Assembly: GCA_035439505.1 (NCBI GenBank)
Contig: DAORKJ010000005.1
Location: forward strand, 20,991-84,990
Direction: 5' to 3'
Length of the DNA stretch: 64,000 nucleotides
From: UBA7236 sp035439505
GTDB taxonomy: Bacteria; Bacteroidota; Bacteroidia; Chitinophagales; BACL12
In this document: in pieces, positions 51,466-61,277 of the stretch
Position numbering within the stretch: position 1 is the stretch's first letter
Layout: every line of letters starts with the position of its first letter
The notes under the pieces: generated by a model
Database searches by the model: none
Told to the model about the DNA's origin: nothing
What the model saw: the letters and a program-made list of their open reading frames with translations, nothing else
Made by a program: the position numbers and the translations under genes

Positions 51466-52471
51466 TTGTTTCTTTACGCGTAACGCGGGATAAAAGTAAT
51501 AATGAAATTACTCCCATAAAAATAATCATAACAGTTTGTGCGCTCCATGCCAGCCAGCTAAAACTAATGGCATAGGTGCGGTCCAAACCATATAAAGCAA
51601 CCAGTGTTTCGGTAACTATCAGATGATAGGCGCCAATACCACCCGGCGTGCTGATAATGCCTACCGTCCCAAAAACGAGCACTGCCAATGCCTCCGGTAA
51701 GCCCAGATGGGCAGTTTGTTCAAGGGCATAAAAACATACCCAAACCATAGCAAAATAGCATACCCAAATAAACACGGAATAAAAAATAAACAACTTAAAA
51801 TTTTTCAAATGGCGAATGGAATAAATACCATCACGCACATTCATTATCATGATACGAATACGCAAATACGTTTCGGTATGTTTAAATCTGCGCACTAAAA
51901 AGATACTAATCAGCACCAAAAGCAATAAGCCACCACCTAAAATAAGCAGCATGTTGAGGCCTGATGAAAATTTTTCCATAATTGGAATGATAACCTTATC
52001 CTGAAAAAAATCATAAATAAGAGTAAACTGCGTAACAAAAAGTAAAAATGTAACCAGAAATAACATCACAAGGTCAATGGACCTTTCCACGACAATAGTG
52101 CCGACAGCTTTATCAAATGGTACTTTTTCATAACGTTGCACAATACCGCAACGGGTAATTTCACCCAGGCGAGGAACTGCCATATTGGCTAAATAAGCAA
52201 CCATTACAGAGTAAAAAGTAGTGGAAATGCGGGGGTTGTAACCGAGTGGCTGCAACATCATTTTCCAGCGAAGTGCCCGAACGTAGTGGCTTAAAATGCC
52301 TATCACTATCGAAAGTCCGACCCACCAATAATCCGCAACGCGAAAAGAATTGCGGAGCTCGTCTTTTTGTTCAGCCGTTAAGTCTTTGGTAATTACCCAT
52401 ATAAGTAATAGCCCAATGCCAAGAAAAACAACAAACTTGAGAATGTTAAAAATCAGTTTCCTGTTGAGCAT
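51449..52471 (-). CDS. Lysylphosphatidylglycerol-synthase-like membrane protein (UPF0104/AglD flippase fold)
   Basis: The 340-aa polytopic inner-membrane protein has about eight helices. The family features are WWVGLSIVIGILSHYVRALRW (quoted as LSIVIGILSHYVRALRW, about 50-66), VAYLANMAVPRLGEITRCG (about 110-128) and TPGGIGAYHLIVTETLVALYG (quoted as TPGGIGAYHLIVTE, about 275). It lacks the synthase domain and is the transmembrane part only. Relatives are thought to move lipids. It overlaps panD by 1 nt and the hldE-type gene by 17 nt, a common arrangement in Bacteroidota that suggests an envelope role. Confidence 0.85.
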   Translation of the reverse strand: MLNRKLIFNILKFVVFLGIGLLLIWVITKDLTAEQKDELRNSFRVADYWWVGLSIVIGILSHYVRALRWKMMLQPLGYNPRISTTFYSVMVAYLANMAVPRLGEITRCGIVQRYEKVPFDKAVGTIVVERSIDLVMLFLVTFLLFVTQFTLIYDFFQDKVIIPIMEKFSSGLNMLLILGGGLLLLVLISIFLVRRFKHTETYLRIRIMIMNVRDGIYSIRHLKNFKLFIFYSVFIWVCYFAMVWVCFYALEQTAHLGLPEALAVLVFGTVGIISTPGGIGAYHLIVTETLVALYGLDRTYAISFSWLAWSAQTVMIIFMGVISLLLLSRVTRKETIDETV

Positions 52472-52821
52472 CAGCGCAAGGAATTAGTTTTACTATCCGG
52501 AAATACCACTGTTGGGACAAATTTTTTGGCTTCTTCAAAATCCATGGAAGCATAAGAGCAAATAATCACGATGTCTTCAGGTTCCACCTTTCTGGCAGCG
52601 GGGCCGTTCAAACAAATGGTTCCGGAACCGCGTTCACCCTTAATTATATAGGTTTCCAGGCGTTCACCATTAGCCACGTTTAAAACCTGCACCTTCTCAT
52701 TTTCAATCATATTCGCAGCATCCATCAAATCTTCGTCAATTGTAATACTGCCAATGTAATTCAAATTAGCCTCAGTAACCCGCACCCGATGGATTTTGCT
52801 TTTCAAAATTTCTATACGCAT
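52471..52821 (-). CDS. panD: Aspartate 1-decarboxylase
   Basis: The 116-aa proenzyme cleaves itself between Gly24 and Ser25 (in NYIGSITIDE) to form the pyruvoyl cofactor. It decarboxylates aspartate to beta-alanine for pantothenate and coenzyme A. HRVRVTEANLNY before the site and ERGSGTICLNGPAAR (about 70-84) are diagnostic. It is the first gene of a four-gene operon with the flippase-like, hldE-type and acyl-CoA dehydrogenase genes. No other pantothenate genes are present here. Confidence 0.96.
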   Translation of the reverse strand: MRIEILKSKIHRVRVTEANLNYIGSITIDEDLMDAANMIENEKVQVLNVANGERLETYIIKGERGSGTICLNGPAARKVEPEDIVIICSYASMDFEEAKKFVPTVVFPDSKTNSLR

Positions 52822-52829
52822 AACGAGTG

Positions 52830-52837
52830 CAAAGGTA
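52830..52837 (-). promoter_or_regulatory. -7 box (TACCTTTG) for the panD operon
   Basis: On the minus strand this is TACCTTTG, an exact TAnnTTTG match, only 8 nt upstream of the panD ATG, so the leader would be very short. No -33 TTTG is seen. Confidence 0.5.
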
Positions 52838-53100
52838 GGGGTTTTTGGGGAGATGGCAGTTGGGAAAACCGATGGGAAATAATGTCCATTAGCAAAAGAG
52901 CCGAAGCATCAGCAACAAGTGAATAGATACCTAAATTGAACCCAATAAACCTAAAATATTGACCTAGTTTAAAATTCTATTATTTATAGCCATTTTTATT
53001 TCAATAAAATTACATAATTAACAGAATATCAATAGTATACAATATTACTTTAGCGAAATTTATAGATTTTATTCTGTCTCAAAATCCCGTGGCTTGTCCT

Positions 53101-53122
53101 CTTTGGGAGCTAGCTCCCAAAG
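53101..53122. repeat. Perfect 22-nt palindrome
   Basis: The segment is identical to its reverse complement, with CTTTGGGAGCT as its left half. It is far from any start codon and no T run follows. Confidence 0.7.
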
Positions 53123-53272
53123 CAATGGGGAAAGGCTGTATGATTTGTTGATATGATTGCACTAGCGAGGTTTGAACCAAATTCGCAATTGACATTCTAT
53201 GCGATAATGAGCAATACTAGCGCTTAGATTGCAACAGAAGAACGGAAAATAATATTCGAATCAAACACATAA

Positions 53273-53314
53273 CCGGTCTGGAGACCGGGGTGGCGTCTGG
53301 AGTCGGAGACTCCA
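53273..53314. repeat. Two adjacent GC-rich inverted repeats
   Basis: CCGGTCT-GG-AGACCGG (53273-53288) and TGGAGTC-GGA-GACTCCA (53298-53314) are two perfect 7-bp stems 9 nt apart. The pair resembles REP-like double hairpins found scattered in Bacteroidota intergenic DNA. Confidence 0.6.
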
Positions 53315-53407
53315 CGACAACTCGAAGCCCGGGTATTTTCATTCAAAGCTCATATTGTTGCTATGTCACTATGCAATCGACAACAAACGCCATTGGATTA
53401 TAACAAT

Positions 53408-53441
53408 ACATTTATTGCATTTGGTTTAATGCAATAAATGT
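53408..53441 (-). terminator. 14-bp perfect hairpin downstream of the MFS gene
   Basis: ACATTTATTGCATT (53408-53421) pairs exactly with 53428-53441 around a 6-nt loop. It lies about 80 nt after the MFS stop on the minus strand. The T run is poor, so it could be a terminator, an mRNA 3-prime stabiliser or a further palindromic repeat. Confidence 0.4.
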
Positions 53442-53521
53442 TTAACTTTTATATAAAGCAATTGCTCCATGTATAACTAATAAAAAACAACGTAGAGTTG
53501 AACCCGGTGTATGGTTCAAAT

Positions 53522-54892
53522 TTATGCAACCTTGGCAACTTTCTCTTCGTTCTCCAAGTCGCTTTTGTCAAGGTGAATCACTTGTTGTATTTGTTTATCA
53601 ATGTTTACAAATTGTAATACAATCCAAGCCAATGCAATAAAACCTGCAAATACAAAAAGTGAAATTTGCCAGTTAAAATTGTTTGTCATCGGACCAATAA
53701 ACGATGCAAATGCCATTTGCCCCATATTGGCAATAGTCATATACAGTGTAAACTGGCTCGCTGAAATCTTTTTCCAGCAGCATTGCATGGCAACAGCAAA
53801 AACGGCTATACTATTTAAAGTAAAAATGGTATTTTGAACAATCATAAAAGCAAATACAAAATTTTTATCTGCCCAATACATTGTAGAAAAGGAAAAAAAA
53901 GAAATGAATAATATAAAGCTGAAAAAGTAAATATTAATCATTTGTTTTTTACCGTATTTATCTATGAGGATCCCGCCGATAATCATTCCCAAAATTCCAC
54001 CGATGAGTTTTGCAGAAGCATAATAATTAGAATACTCAATATTTGTCCACCCTAATTCTTTCACGGTAAAAATAGGAAGTATAGTGCCCATATATTTTGT
54101 GGCACCCTGACAAATAAATAACATTAATGCAATGAGTAAAGAATTACGCAATGTAAATACTTTATATAAAGATTTGAAAAGGGATTGCCAGTTATTCAGT
54201 TGCAAGTTTTTCGTTTCTGAGGAAGCCTTACCCTTTGACCATGGAGCTAATTTTTCGCCCTTTCTTTCTCTTAAAAATGCGGGAACTAACATGATTATTC
54301 CGATAGCAGCTGCTACTGTAAGCATTGCAGTTTTAAAGTCATACATATTTAAAATTAAACTACATGCTGCAAGCGAAACAGATATGCCAATTACTTTTGA
54401 ACCCCACATTAAACCATTGGCTTTTGCCTGTTGATCTCCGGGTATTAAGTCAACTGCCATGCCATCAGTTGCAATATCTTGAAAAGCACCAAAGCAAGAA
54501 ACAAAAAATGCGGCTATCATTAATTGATTTAAGTTGTTTAATGGATCAGGAACAAAAGCCATATTAATACAACTGAGCACCAAACCCAGTTGTCCAACAA
54601 GTACCCATGGTCGTTTTCTTCCCATCGGCAAATAGGTATACCTATCCATCAACGGAGCTGCAATAAATTTAAAACTCCATGGCAATACAATTATGATTGC
54701 AAATGCAGAAATTTCGCCCGGTGTTTTCCCATTCATAGCCATCCATGCGGGTATTCCCAATGCAAGCATCCCTTCAGGAATACCTTGTGCAAAATATAAG
54801 GCTACAAAATTGAAATATCGCAATATTTTATTTTCCGAGAGTGCCGGAAAAATGGTTTTTTTCCTTTGCTGAATTGTCAAGGTGGTTTGCAT
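53522..54892 (-). CDS. MFS transporter, AmpG/PAT-like
   Basis: The 456-aa protein has about 12 transmembrane helices in the inner membrane. The early motif ALYFAQGIPEGMLALGIPAW (residues about 31-50) followed by LPWSFKFIAAPLMDRY and MGRKRPWVLVGQ is typical of the AmpG/acetyl-CoA transporter (PAT) branch. FGAFQDIATDGMAVDLIP (about 145-162) is the second diagnostic block. AmpG imports muropeptides in Proteobacteria; whether this one does is not known. It is separated from the upstream secreted-protein gene by a hairpin and is likely to have its own transcript. Confidence 0.85.
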   Translation of the reverse strand: MQTTLTIQQRKKTIFPALSENKILRYFNFVALYFAQGIPEGMLALGIPAWMAMNGKTPGEISAFAIIIVLPWSFKFIAAPLMDRYTYLPMGRKRPWVLVGQLGLVLSCINMAFVPDPLNNLNQLMIAAFFVSCFGAFQDIATDGMAVDLIPGDQQAKANGLMWGSKVIGISVSLAACSLILNMYDFKTAMLTVAAAIGIIMLVPAFLRERKGEKLAPWSKGKASSETKNLQLNNWQSLFKSLYKVFTLRNSLLIALMLFICQGATKYMGTILPIFTVKELGWTNIEYSNYYASAKLIGGILGMIIGGILIDKYGKKQMINIYFFSFILFISFFSFSTMYWADKNFVFAFMIVQNTIFTLNSIAVFAVAMQCCWKKISASQFTLYMTIANMGQMAFASFIGPMTNNFNWQISLFVFAGFIALAWIVLQFVNIDKQIQQVIHLDKSDLENEEKVAKVA

Positions 54893-54918
54893 AATATGCG
54901 CGTTGAAAATTTGAAAGT

Positions 54919-54947
54919 GGGAAGAGTAATAAATTATTACTCTTCCC
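54919..54947 (-). terminator. Perfect 14-bp hairpin after the secreted-protein gene
   Basis: GGGAAGAGTAATAA and TTATTACTCTTCCC (54919-54932 and 54934-54947) pair fully. It lies 36 nt after the stop at 54983 and just before the MFS start. The minus-strand T run is weak; plus-strand TTTT follows 54947. Confidence 0.55.
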
Positions 54948-54982
54948 TTTTGAAGTGTTGTTAATTAATAAAGGTTTCTAGA

Positions 54983-55726
54983 TTATTTTGAGCTCATATC
55001 CTTTTTCAAAAAAAGTAATTCGCTCCAGCTTTTATCAATATATTCCGCAAGGTCTTTCTGATATTGCGCATATGATCCTTGTCCGTTTACAGCTTCATAC
55101 GTCTCTTTAAATGGTTTGCGGAAACCGGGAGTTTTTTCTTTTAAACCTTCTTTATACCTTGTAACAATTAAATAATGAAATTGTCCTGAAGAGTTTGATT
55201 TATACACGGCAACCGAAACCCCTGACGCTTCCCAAGTTTTTTGTAATTTATTAATCATGAGCACAACATTATCGCCTTGACCCGGTTTCGGATACACATT
55301 GGTAATATTTATTTTATCCGTAACATCGCCTATGGCAACTGAACTTAGTGTATCAATAAATTCATAATAGCCTGCCGATTGTTTGTCAGTTAAATAAATT
55401 GCGACGTTTTTATGCCAATCTTCCATATGGGCAGCACCAAGGTCGCCTCTGGAATCTTCACTTTCCCATGTTTTTGGTCCTTCAGTAATATGGTATCCAC
55501 CCATATCAGGGCCTGTCTGAATTGCAAAAACCCTCCAGGCTGCATCACCTGAATGATATTTTTGAGCATGGTTGGCAAGTGCACGCTCAAATTCGAGCAC
55601 TTTATCAATTTTTGGAAATACCCGGTGTGTAGATATTACATTTTTGGTTTGTGCCATACTCCAAAGTGGCATTACCATAATAAGCAGATACAAAGCAAGT
55701 GGCTTTGGGTTAAATTTGATTTTCAT
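54983..55726 (-). CDS. Secreted/periplasmic protein of unknown function
   Basis: The protein has 247 aa with a signal peptide (about 1-25, MKIKFNPKPLALYLLIMVMP and on to SMAQ). The mature protein appears to contain two related alpha/beta segments (VISTHRVFPKIDKVLEFERAL ... WRVFAIQTGP in part, and a later FHYLIVTRYKEGLKEK), the pattern of a dimeric alpha-beta-barrel (ABM-like) protein. I recognise no active-site motif. It lies between the MFS transporter gene and the divergent hybrid regulator, which may control one or both. Confidence 0.65.
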   Translation of the reverse strand: MKIKFNPKPLALYLLIMVMPLWSMAQTKNVISTHRVFPKIDKVLEFERALANHAQKYHSGDAAWRVFAIQTGPDMGGYHITEGPKTWESEDSRGDLGAAHMEDWHKNVAIYLTDKQSAGYYEFIDTLSSVAIGDVTDKINITNVYPKPGQGDNVVLMINKLQKTWEASGVSVAVYKSNSSGQFHYLIVTRYKEGLKEKTPGFRKPFKETYEAVNGQGSYAQYQKDLAEYIDKSWSELLFLKKDMSSK

Positions 55727-55974
55727 TGTCTTTTGATTTTGTGGTTAATGTTTAATTAGCAATCATAAATTAATCCTCCAAAATTCCACCATACAGGCAT
55801 TTTTCATGCGCATGGATTAACCAAAAAACCGAATTTTTCGTGCAAAGAATGGGACAAATGGCCCAACAATAGGACAAAATCACCATATTTTAAACCCTTT
55901 GGCAATTTTGTATTCAGGAAGTGTAAATAATTGCGTTTTGAATTTACCTTTATTGACAAAAGTTGCTGCCTTAT

Positions 55975-58900
55975 ATGAAAGTCAACCTTTTATTCACCCT
56001 TTTGCTCTGTAGTTTTTTAAGGCCCGTTCATGCGCAGCTAAAATATGATTGGCTTACCACCTCCCAGGGCTTATCTCAAGGGTACATTCATGATATTATT
56101 CAGGATAGGGATGGTTTTATGTGGTTCGGAACTAAGGATGGGCTCAACCGATACGATGGATATAATTTTAAAGAATACACCTATAATATATATGACCCCA
56201 ATTCAATAAGCAACAACACCGTGCATCATTTGTATGAAGACAGCAAGGGGAGAATTTGGGCTATTACGGATAATGGGATAAATATATATGATAAAAACAG
56301 GGATAATTTTCGACGCATCATGCACGACCCCAAAAATGAAAACAGCCTTGCAGATGACAAAATATCATTACCTATTATCGAATTAAATGACGGGCGTTTT
56401 TTAGTAATGCCTGAAGAAGAAAGTATTCATCTTATAACCTTACCTGACGATTTCCTTGCCAGCAACCTTGCCCCGGAAATTGTTCGTTTGAAAACTCCTG
56501 AAGTGCACAATGCCACTCATTTATTTAAAGATAAACATGGAAAAGTATGGCTTTTGGCAGATAATATCTTGTATGAATTTATTCCGGATAACAGTTCACT
56601 TATCAAACGAAAAGAAAAAGTGGATTTTGGTCAAACGTATACTGAAGCTACTGGTGAAGTTTGGACTAACGATATGTTTTTTAGTAAAATTGAAGACACG
56701 GAGTTTTTTCCTTTATTTTCAAAAAATATTGCTAAAGGACATGGTACATTTTTCTTGCTTGAAGCAGATAAACACAGATTGTGGCTGGGCATTACCGATT
56801 CAGCCAAATTAGAAATATATGATACTAAAAACTGGACGAAAGGAAAACCGCTTGATCCGGAAAAATGCCGCCTTTATAGTTTTTCGAATATAACACCTAC
56901 AAAATTTTATAAGGACCGCGCCGGTATTGTGTGGGTAGGAACCAATGGTTATGGCGTGAGAAAATATACAACCGATACCGAACAATTTAATCATATCGGG
57001 TCCGGATTCAGTGTTCGCAAAATAGTGGAATTGCCAAATAATCAGGTATATGCTTTCGGTTGGGGAGAAATTAAAAAGTTTGATGCCAACCTAAAATTAA
57101 TCACAACAGAAAAAGACAAATTACTTTTTAAAAATTATGAATTTATTGTTGGAAATGACCAAACGATTTGGGGTTTCCGCAAAAAAAGAAGTAGCCAAAA
57201 TGAAGGTCTTGTAGATGCAATTGAAAACATCAACCCGGTAACAGGAGCAGTAAAATCNNNNNNNNNNNNNNNNNNNNNNNNNNNNNNNNNNNNNNNNNNN
57301 NNNNNNNNNNNNNNNNNNNNNNNNNNNNNNNNNNNNNNNNNNNNNNNNNNNNNNNNNAAGGTCTTGTAGATGCAATTGAAAACATCAACCCGGTAACAGG
57401 AGCAGTAAAATCCTACAAGATTAATGCAGACATAGCGAAATTAATCGCGGAACCAAAAATGGAAGATAGTAAAGGGTATATTTGGTTTGTTGGTTTTGGA
57501 GGAAATATGTATGTATTAAATCCTGAAACTGCAGAGGGTAAAATTGTTTCCATAAATACTGACCTTATTAATCCTATGCTAAAAGGTGCACAAATAACGG
57601 CATTATACGAAGATGCCGAGGGCACAATTTGGGCAGGAACTGAAACGGGCTTGGCAAAAGTTAACTTTGAATTTAACGCGCCTGCTAAAACTCAGGTAAG
57701 ATGGTATAATACTAACCCTGATGATATTAAAGCCTTAAGTTATAGTCATGTTTCAAGTATGATGGATGACGCTGCTGATAAAAATATTTTATGGGTTGCT
57801 ACAAAAGGTGGTGGATTAAACAGGTTAGATAAACGCTCAAATACATTTTTACATATTACTACTAAAGAAGGTTTATGTAATAATGTGGTGTATGGTATTT
57901 TATCGGATGCAGAAGGTAATATTTGGGGTAGTACCAACAATGGTATTTTTTGTTTATTGATGAATGTAAATCAAGTAAGTAATGGCTGGCAATTCAGACA
58001 TTTTACCAAAGCTGCGGGATTACAGGAAGATGAATTTAATACCAACGCTTACACCAAACTGAAAAATGGATATTTAGCTTTTGGCGGTGTTAACGGATTA
58101 AATATTTTTGATCCTGCCGTTGTATTGCAGAAAGGATTTATACCAAACGTTTTTATTACAAAAATACTATTAGGTAACAAGGAAATTTTTCCGGACGACG
58201 AAAGCGGAGTCATGCAACAAAGTATAGAATTTGTGCAAGGCATTACACTCAATTACAAACAGGATATTGTAACACTTGAATTTTCATCGCTTGATTTTAC
58301 TGCCCCGGGACAAAATAAATATAGGTATCAACTTGAAGGTATTGATGATGGCTGGGTAGAAAGTGGTAACCGGCGAACAGCAACCTATGTGCATCTGCCA
58401 TCAGGAAATTACACTTTTAAGGTGCAGGGTAGCAACAGTAAGGGTGAGTGGAGTAGTAAAATTGTGGAATTAGATGTTGTAATTCTTCCACCCTGGTGGC
58501 AAACCTGGTGGGCTTATACGCTATATATTTTAATAGTTGCAATTGGTATCGGAAGTTATTTTAAATTCAGATTAAATAAAGCAAAATTACAAGCACAATT
58601 AAATTTTGAACAACAGGAAGCTATAAGAATTAAAGAATTAGATGCCGTAAAAACACAACTCTACACAAATATTACACATGAGTTTCGAACACCACTCACC
58701 GTTATTCTGGGGATGGCAAATCAGGTTAAAAATGAGCCAGACAAATTTTTAGATAAAGGTGTAGACATGATTTTGCGTAATGGAGAAAATTTATTGAAGT
58801 TAGTAAATGAAATGCTTGATCTTTCTAAATTGGAAAGCGGTAAAATGATACTGAATTTGCGCAATGGCGATTTCATTGCTTATTTGAGATATATTGTAGA

Positions 58901-60260
58901 ATCATTTCAGTCGCTGGCATCAGCTCAGCAAAAACAATTTCACTTTTTGGCAAATGCAGATGAACTACAGGTAGTTTTTGATGCAGAAAAAACAAGGCAA
59001 ATTATTACAAATTTGTTTTCAAATGCATTAAAATTTACACCCGAAAATGGCAATATTTATGTGAGTGTTTCGTATCAACCAATTAGCAGCAGCAATATGG
59101 TTGAAGTAGAAATAAAAGTGAAAGACACAGGTATTGGTATTCCTGAAAATCAAATTCCACATATTTTCGACCGCTTTACCCAATTAGATAACAGTCATAC
59201 ACGAAAAGCAGAAGGTACAGGTATTGGTCTTGCCCTTACCAAGGAATTAATAAAATTAATGAATGGTACCATTGGTGTAAAAAGTCCGCCGGTTGGTGCT
59301 ATTAAAGGGACAGAATTTATTATCCGCATCCCCATGACGAAATCAGATTTAATTGATGCTTCACAAACTATAATACCTGCTCATGATGAAAAAAATGTAA
59401 AGGCACATACTGATGAAAAAATTCAAATAAATCACCTAAATGAAACTATAAGCAACAATAATGTCCCTTTAATTTTGCTGGTAGAAGATAATGAGGATGT
59501 GGTGGGCTATACAGCAGGATGTTTGACCGATTACCGGTTGTTGGTTGGAAGAGATGGGAGAGAAGGTTTTGACATCGCCATAGAAAAGATCCCAGATATT
59601 ATTATTACCGATGTAATGATGCCTTATGTAGATGGTTTTGAAATGGTGAAGAAACTGAGACAGGATGAACGGACTAGTCATATCCCTGTTATTATATTAA
59701 CTGCCAAAGCAGATATTCAAAGTAAGTTAGAAGGGTTGGAAAGTGGAGCGGATGTGTATTTGCAAAAACCATTTCATAAGGAAGAGCTGTTATTGCGTAT
59801 CAAAAAATTATTAGAGATGCGCAAAAACCTGCAACAATATTATCGCAAACAGATAGGTATTTCATCACCAAATGAAACTCATAAAAATGAAAAACCGGAA
59901 ACCATTATTGAAGAAAAAGCGGAACATGAATTTGTAATCAAGGTAAGAGAAATAATAGAAGTCAATTTTAATAATTATACCTTCAGTGTTGAGCAATTGT
60001 GCAAGTTATTATTTATGAGCCACTCCCAATTGCATCGTAAATTATATGCACTCATCGATTGTTCACCCAATAAATTTATCCGTATTGTACGATTGAATAA
60101 ATCAAAAGAATTACTGACTAATCATTCCTTGAGTATTGCCACAGTAGCTTTAGAATGCGGGTATAACGACCCCGGATACTTTACCCGCGTATTTAAACAA
60201 GAATTTGGAATAACCCCCCAAGAGTGGCGTCAAAGCAGTAGTGAATTTCAATCGAAGTGA
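55975..60260 (+). CDS. Hybrid two-component system regulator (HTCS), split by a false assembly gap
   Basis: The start is ATG 55975 (MKVNLLFTLLLCSFLRPVHAQ signal peptide). A 100-N run (57258-57357) with 55-nt duplicated flanks interrupts it; removing 155 nt leaves 1376 aa in frame. Order, numbered on the repaired protein: periplasmic two-component propeller repeats (about 25-690, DRDGFMWFGTKDGLNRYDG), a Y_Y_Y domain (about 700-785), one transmembrane helix (about 793-812), HisKA with the phospho-His in THEFRTPLTV (about 850), HATPase (DTGIGIPE, GTGIGLALTK), a receiver with the phospho-Asp in IIITDVMMP (about 1160), and an AraC HTH at the end. It senses a periplasmic ligand, usually a sugar, and activates transcription. 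No SusC/SusD genes are adjacent. Confidence 0.93.
57258..57357. other. Assembly gap of 100 N with duplicated 55-nt flanks (in the HTCS gene)
   Basis: The 55 nt at 57203-57257 recur exactly at 57358-57412. Collapsing the duplication gives a continuous frame, so no sequence is missing. Confidence 0.95.
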
Positions 60261-60468
60261 ATTTTTGCGATGGGTAATTGATGTACCAATGTGCGAATGT
60301 ACCAATGTACCAATGAAACAGCCAATTTTGAGTATACATTACATACAAAGCTCCGTAGGGGGCTGACCTATGTGTCAGCTCAATGTGCTGCAAACCAGAT
60401 AATTTACAAATGAGGCAACTGCGGTAACTGCTATTCGAACAGCGATTTTGAGCAGGATTGTGATGCCC
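60261..60468. other. Intergenic with three TGTACCAATG units
   Basis: TGTACCAATG occurs at 60282-60291, 60298-60307 and 60306-60315. A GAGCAGGATTG string at about 60449-60459 matches the dispersed repeat next to nuoH. No gene is seen. Confidence 0.55.
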
Positions 60469-60708
60469 CCATTAGCTAATTTGCTAATCACCTAATTAGC
60501 TAATTTCTTCCCGCCTTGGATGCTAATTAACCCTCCCGATTCTAATCAGAATTGTCAATTAATCGATAAACTCCATTAGCTAATTTGCTAATCACCTAAT
60601 TAGCTAATTTCTTCCCGCCTTCGATGCTATTTAACCTTCCCGATACTAATCAGAATTGCCCTTTAATCGATAAACCCCATTTGCTAATCAGCTAATTTGC
60701 TAATTACC
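60469..60708. repeat. 104-bp tandem repeat, about 2.3 copies
   Basis: Unit 1 is 60469-60572 and unit 2 is 60573-60676, about 92 percent alike by eye. A partial third unit continues to about 60708. Each begins with internally repeated GCTAATT/AATTAGC strings. It is non-coding and ends just before the small lipoprotein gene. Confidence 0.8.
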
Positions 60709-60721
60709 AAATTCTCCATCA

Positions 60722-61149
60722 TTAATCTTTCTTCTTAATTTCAATCTCCGTGGTCCCGTCCTTAATTTCGACGCTGGTTTTGTTGTCACCATTTTTTGTT
60801 TCCACTTTCGCACCTTTTTCACCAATAGTGATTTCTGTAGTTTTTTCAGGTGTTTTTGTTTCTANNNNNNNNNNNNNNNNNNNNNNNNNNNNNNNNNNNN
60901 NNNNNNNNNNNNNNNNNNNNNNNNNNNNNNNNNNNNNNNNNNNNNNNNNNNNNNNNNNNNNNNNGCACCTTTTTCACCAATAGTGATTTCTGTAGTTTTT
61001 TCAGGTGTTTTTGTTTCTACCTCAACTGCTTTAGTTTCTGTAGTTGTTGTGGTTTCAGGTAGTGCCTCGGTTTCATCTGCTTTCTTTTCAGAACAAGATG
61101 CTAAAACACCGGTAATAATTACTATAATCAATATTTTGATTTTTCTCAT
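60722..61149 (-). CDS. Small Glu/Thr-rich lipoprotein, split by a false assembly gap
   Basis: The start is ATG 61149. The N-terminus MRKIKILIIVIITGVLASC is a lipoprotein signal with lipobox LASC. A 100-N run (60865-60964) with 55-nt duplicated flanks interrupts it; removing 155 nt leaves 273 nt, that is 90 aa in frame to the TAA at 60724-60722. The mature protein is low-complexity (LPETTTTTETKAVEVETK, then GEKGAKVETKNGD and TTEIEIKKKD) and probably envelope-anchored. No family is recognised. It is nearly leaderless, with a -7 box 4 nt upstream of the ATG. Confidence 0.75.
60865..60964. other. Assembly gap of 100 N with duplicated 55-nt flanks (in the small lipoprotein gene)
   Basis: The 55 nt at 60810-60864 recur exactly at 60965-61019. 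Collapsing them restores one open frame on the minus strand. Confidence 0.95.
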
Positions 61150-61153
61150 TTAC

Positions 61154-61161
61154 CAAAGTTA
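61154..61161 (-). promoter_or_regulatory. -7 box (TAACTTTG) for the small lipoprotein gene
   Basis: On the minus strand this is TAACTTTG, an exact TAnnTTTG match ending 4 nt before the ATG. Transcription would begin at or very near the start codon. Confidence 0.5.
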
Positions 61162-61277
61162 ATCTATTTAAGTTAGTAATTGTGTTTTTTTTGTTTTTTG
61201 GCGGTTGAATTGTTTTCCGGCTTAGCGAAGGTGGTGATTTTACCCCTGAACTAACATACGAAGCACGCACTTTAAAT

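Larger units (their letters stand above)
52838..53521. other. Intergenic region of about 680 bp without a supportable gene
   Basis: No open frame of convincing quality is present. The right half holds four palindromic elements (listed separately) and a GC-richer patch at 53273-53333 unlike the AT-rich surroundings. The left part shows nothing that I can name. Confidence 0.6.

Noticed and set aside
52838..53521. tRNA or small RNA in the palindrome-rich region
   Set aside because: None of the hairpins can be arranged into a tRNA cloverleaf, and no promoter-hairpin-T-run unit was found.
60469..60708. CRISPR array
   Set aside because: The units are 104 bp, directly adjoining, without spacers, and only about two copies exist; no cas genes are present.
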